A DNA stretch of 5,987 bases from Euryarchaeota archaeon UBA54 (GTDB lineage Archaea; Thermoplasmatota; Poseidoniia; Poseidoniales; Thalassarchaeaceae), in assembly GCA_002495735.1 (NCBI GenBank), contig DAGM01000039.1:1006-6992 (forward strand), written 5' to 3'. The translations under genes were made by a program, and so were the position numbers. Below the pieces are notes generated by a model. The model did not search any database. It was not told where the DNA came from and saw only the letters and a list, made by a program, of their open reading frames with translations. Positions 5,934-5,987 of the stretch are shown in pieces (position 1 is the stretch's first letter; every line of letters starts with the position of its first letter).

Positions 5934-5987
5934 TCAGTCCGCTTCCGATCCGCCTACTGAGCCGTACAGAGTCACTGCTATGATAGC
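5934..5987 (-). CDS. Possible C-terminal end of a convergent gene (partial)
   Basis: On the minus strand the frame ending in TGA (complement of 5934-5936) is open to the window edge and would encode a C-terminus reading AIIAVTLYGSVGGSEAD, a hydrophobic stretch followed by a short acidic end. Its stop would abut the TAA of the SAP gene (5931-5933). Seventeen codons are too few to prove coding, so this is tentative. No family can be assigned. Confidence 0.3.
   Translation of the reverse strand, partial: AIIAVTLYGSVGGSEAD

Noticed and set aside
1..5987. CRISPR arrays, insertion sequences, att sites, toxin-antitoxin or defence modules
   Set aside because: I found no regularly spaced repeats, terminal inverted repeats, transposase or recombinase motifs, nor defence-type fusions. 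The lone helicase has no nuclease or other partner suggesting a defence system.

Overview
The window most likely comes from a euryarchaeon-type archaeon, and I favour a marine Thermoplasmatota lineage such as Poseidoniales (Marine Group II). The support is an archaeal/eukaryal type II methionine aminopeptidase, an Upf1/IGHMBP2-like helicase, a membrane-anchored SAP-domain protein, very acidic protein composition, and GTG starts without Shine-Dalgarno (SD) sites on the transcript-leading genes. This placement is inference; no rRNA or other phylogenetic marker lies in the window.

Layout. At the left edge (1-562, minus strand) is the 5' part of a GTG-started gene for a four-cysteine zinc-ribbon protein with a long acidic, low-complexity tail; it runs off the window. 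A 123 bp divergent spacer (563-685) holds AT-rich promoter candidates. Four genes then run on the plus strand in one tight cluster: a superfamily 1B helicase (686-2626), an RDD-family membrane protein (2635-3210), a YrdC/TsaC-type threonylcarbamoyl-AMP synthase (3219-3821) and a type II methionine aminopeptidase (3800-4813). The first two junctions are 8 bp each and the last is a 22 bp overlap. Each downstream gene has a clear SD site, so a single operon is likely. A 238 bp spacer (4814-5051) carries no gene I can support, but has AT-rich boxes and an 8 bp inverted repeat. It is followed by a plus-strand SAP-domain protein with one transmembrane helix and a beta-rich, cysteine-containing outer domain (5052-5933). 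The last 51 bases may be the C-terminal end of a convergent minus-strand gene whose stop abuts the SAP gene's stop.

Two cluster products act on translation: TsaC makes the activated intermediate for the t6A37 tRNA modification, and methionine aminopeptidase trims new proteins. The helicase could act on nucleic acids in replication, repair or RNA turnover, and the RDD protein's role is unknown. I see no mobile element, CRISPR array, RNA gene or recognisable defence system. The least ordinary items are the membrane-tethered SAP protein, the zinc-ribbon/acidic-tail protein and the unusual nucleotide-loop motif of the TsaC protein.
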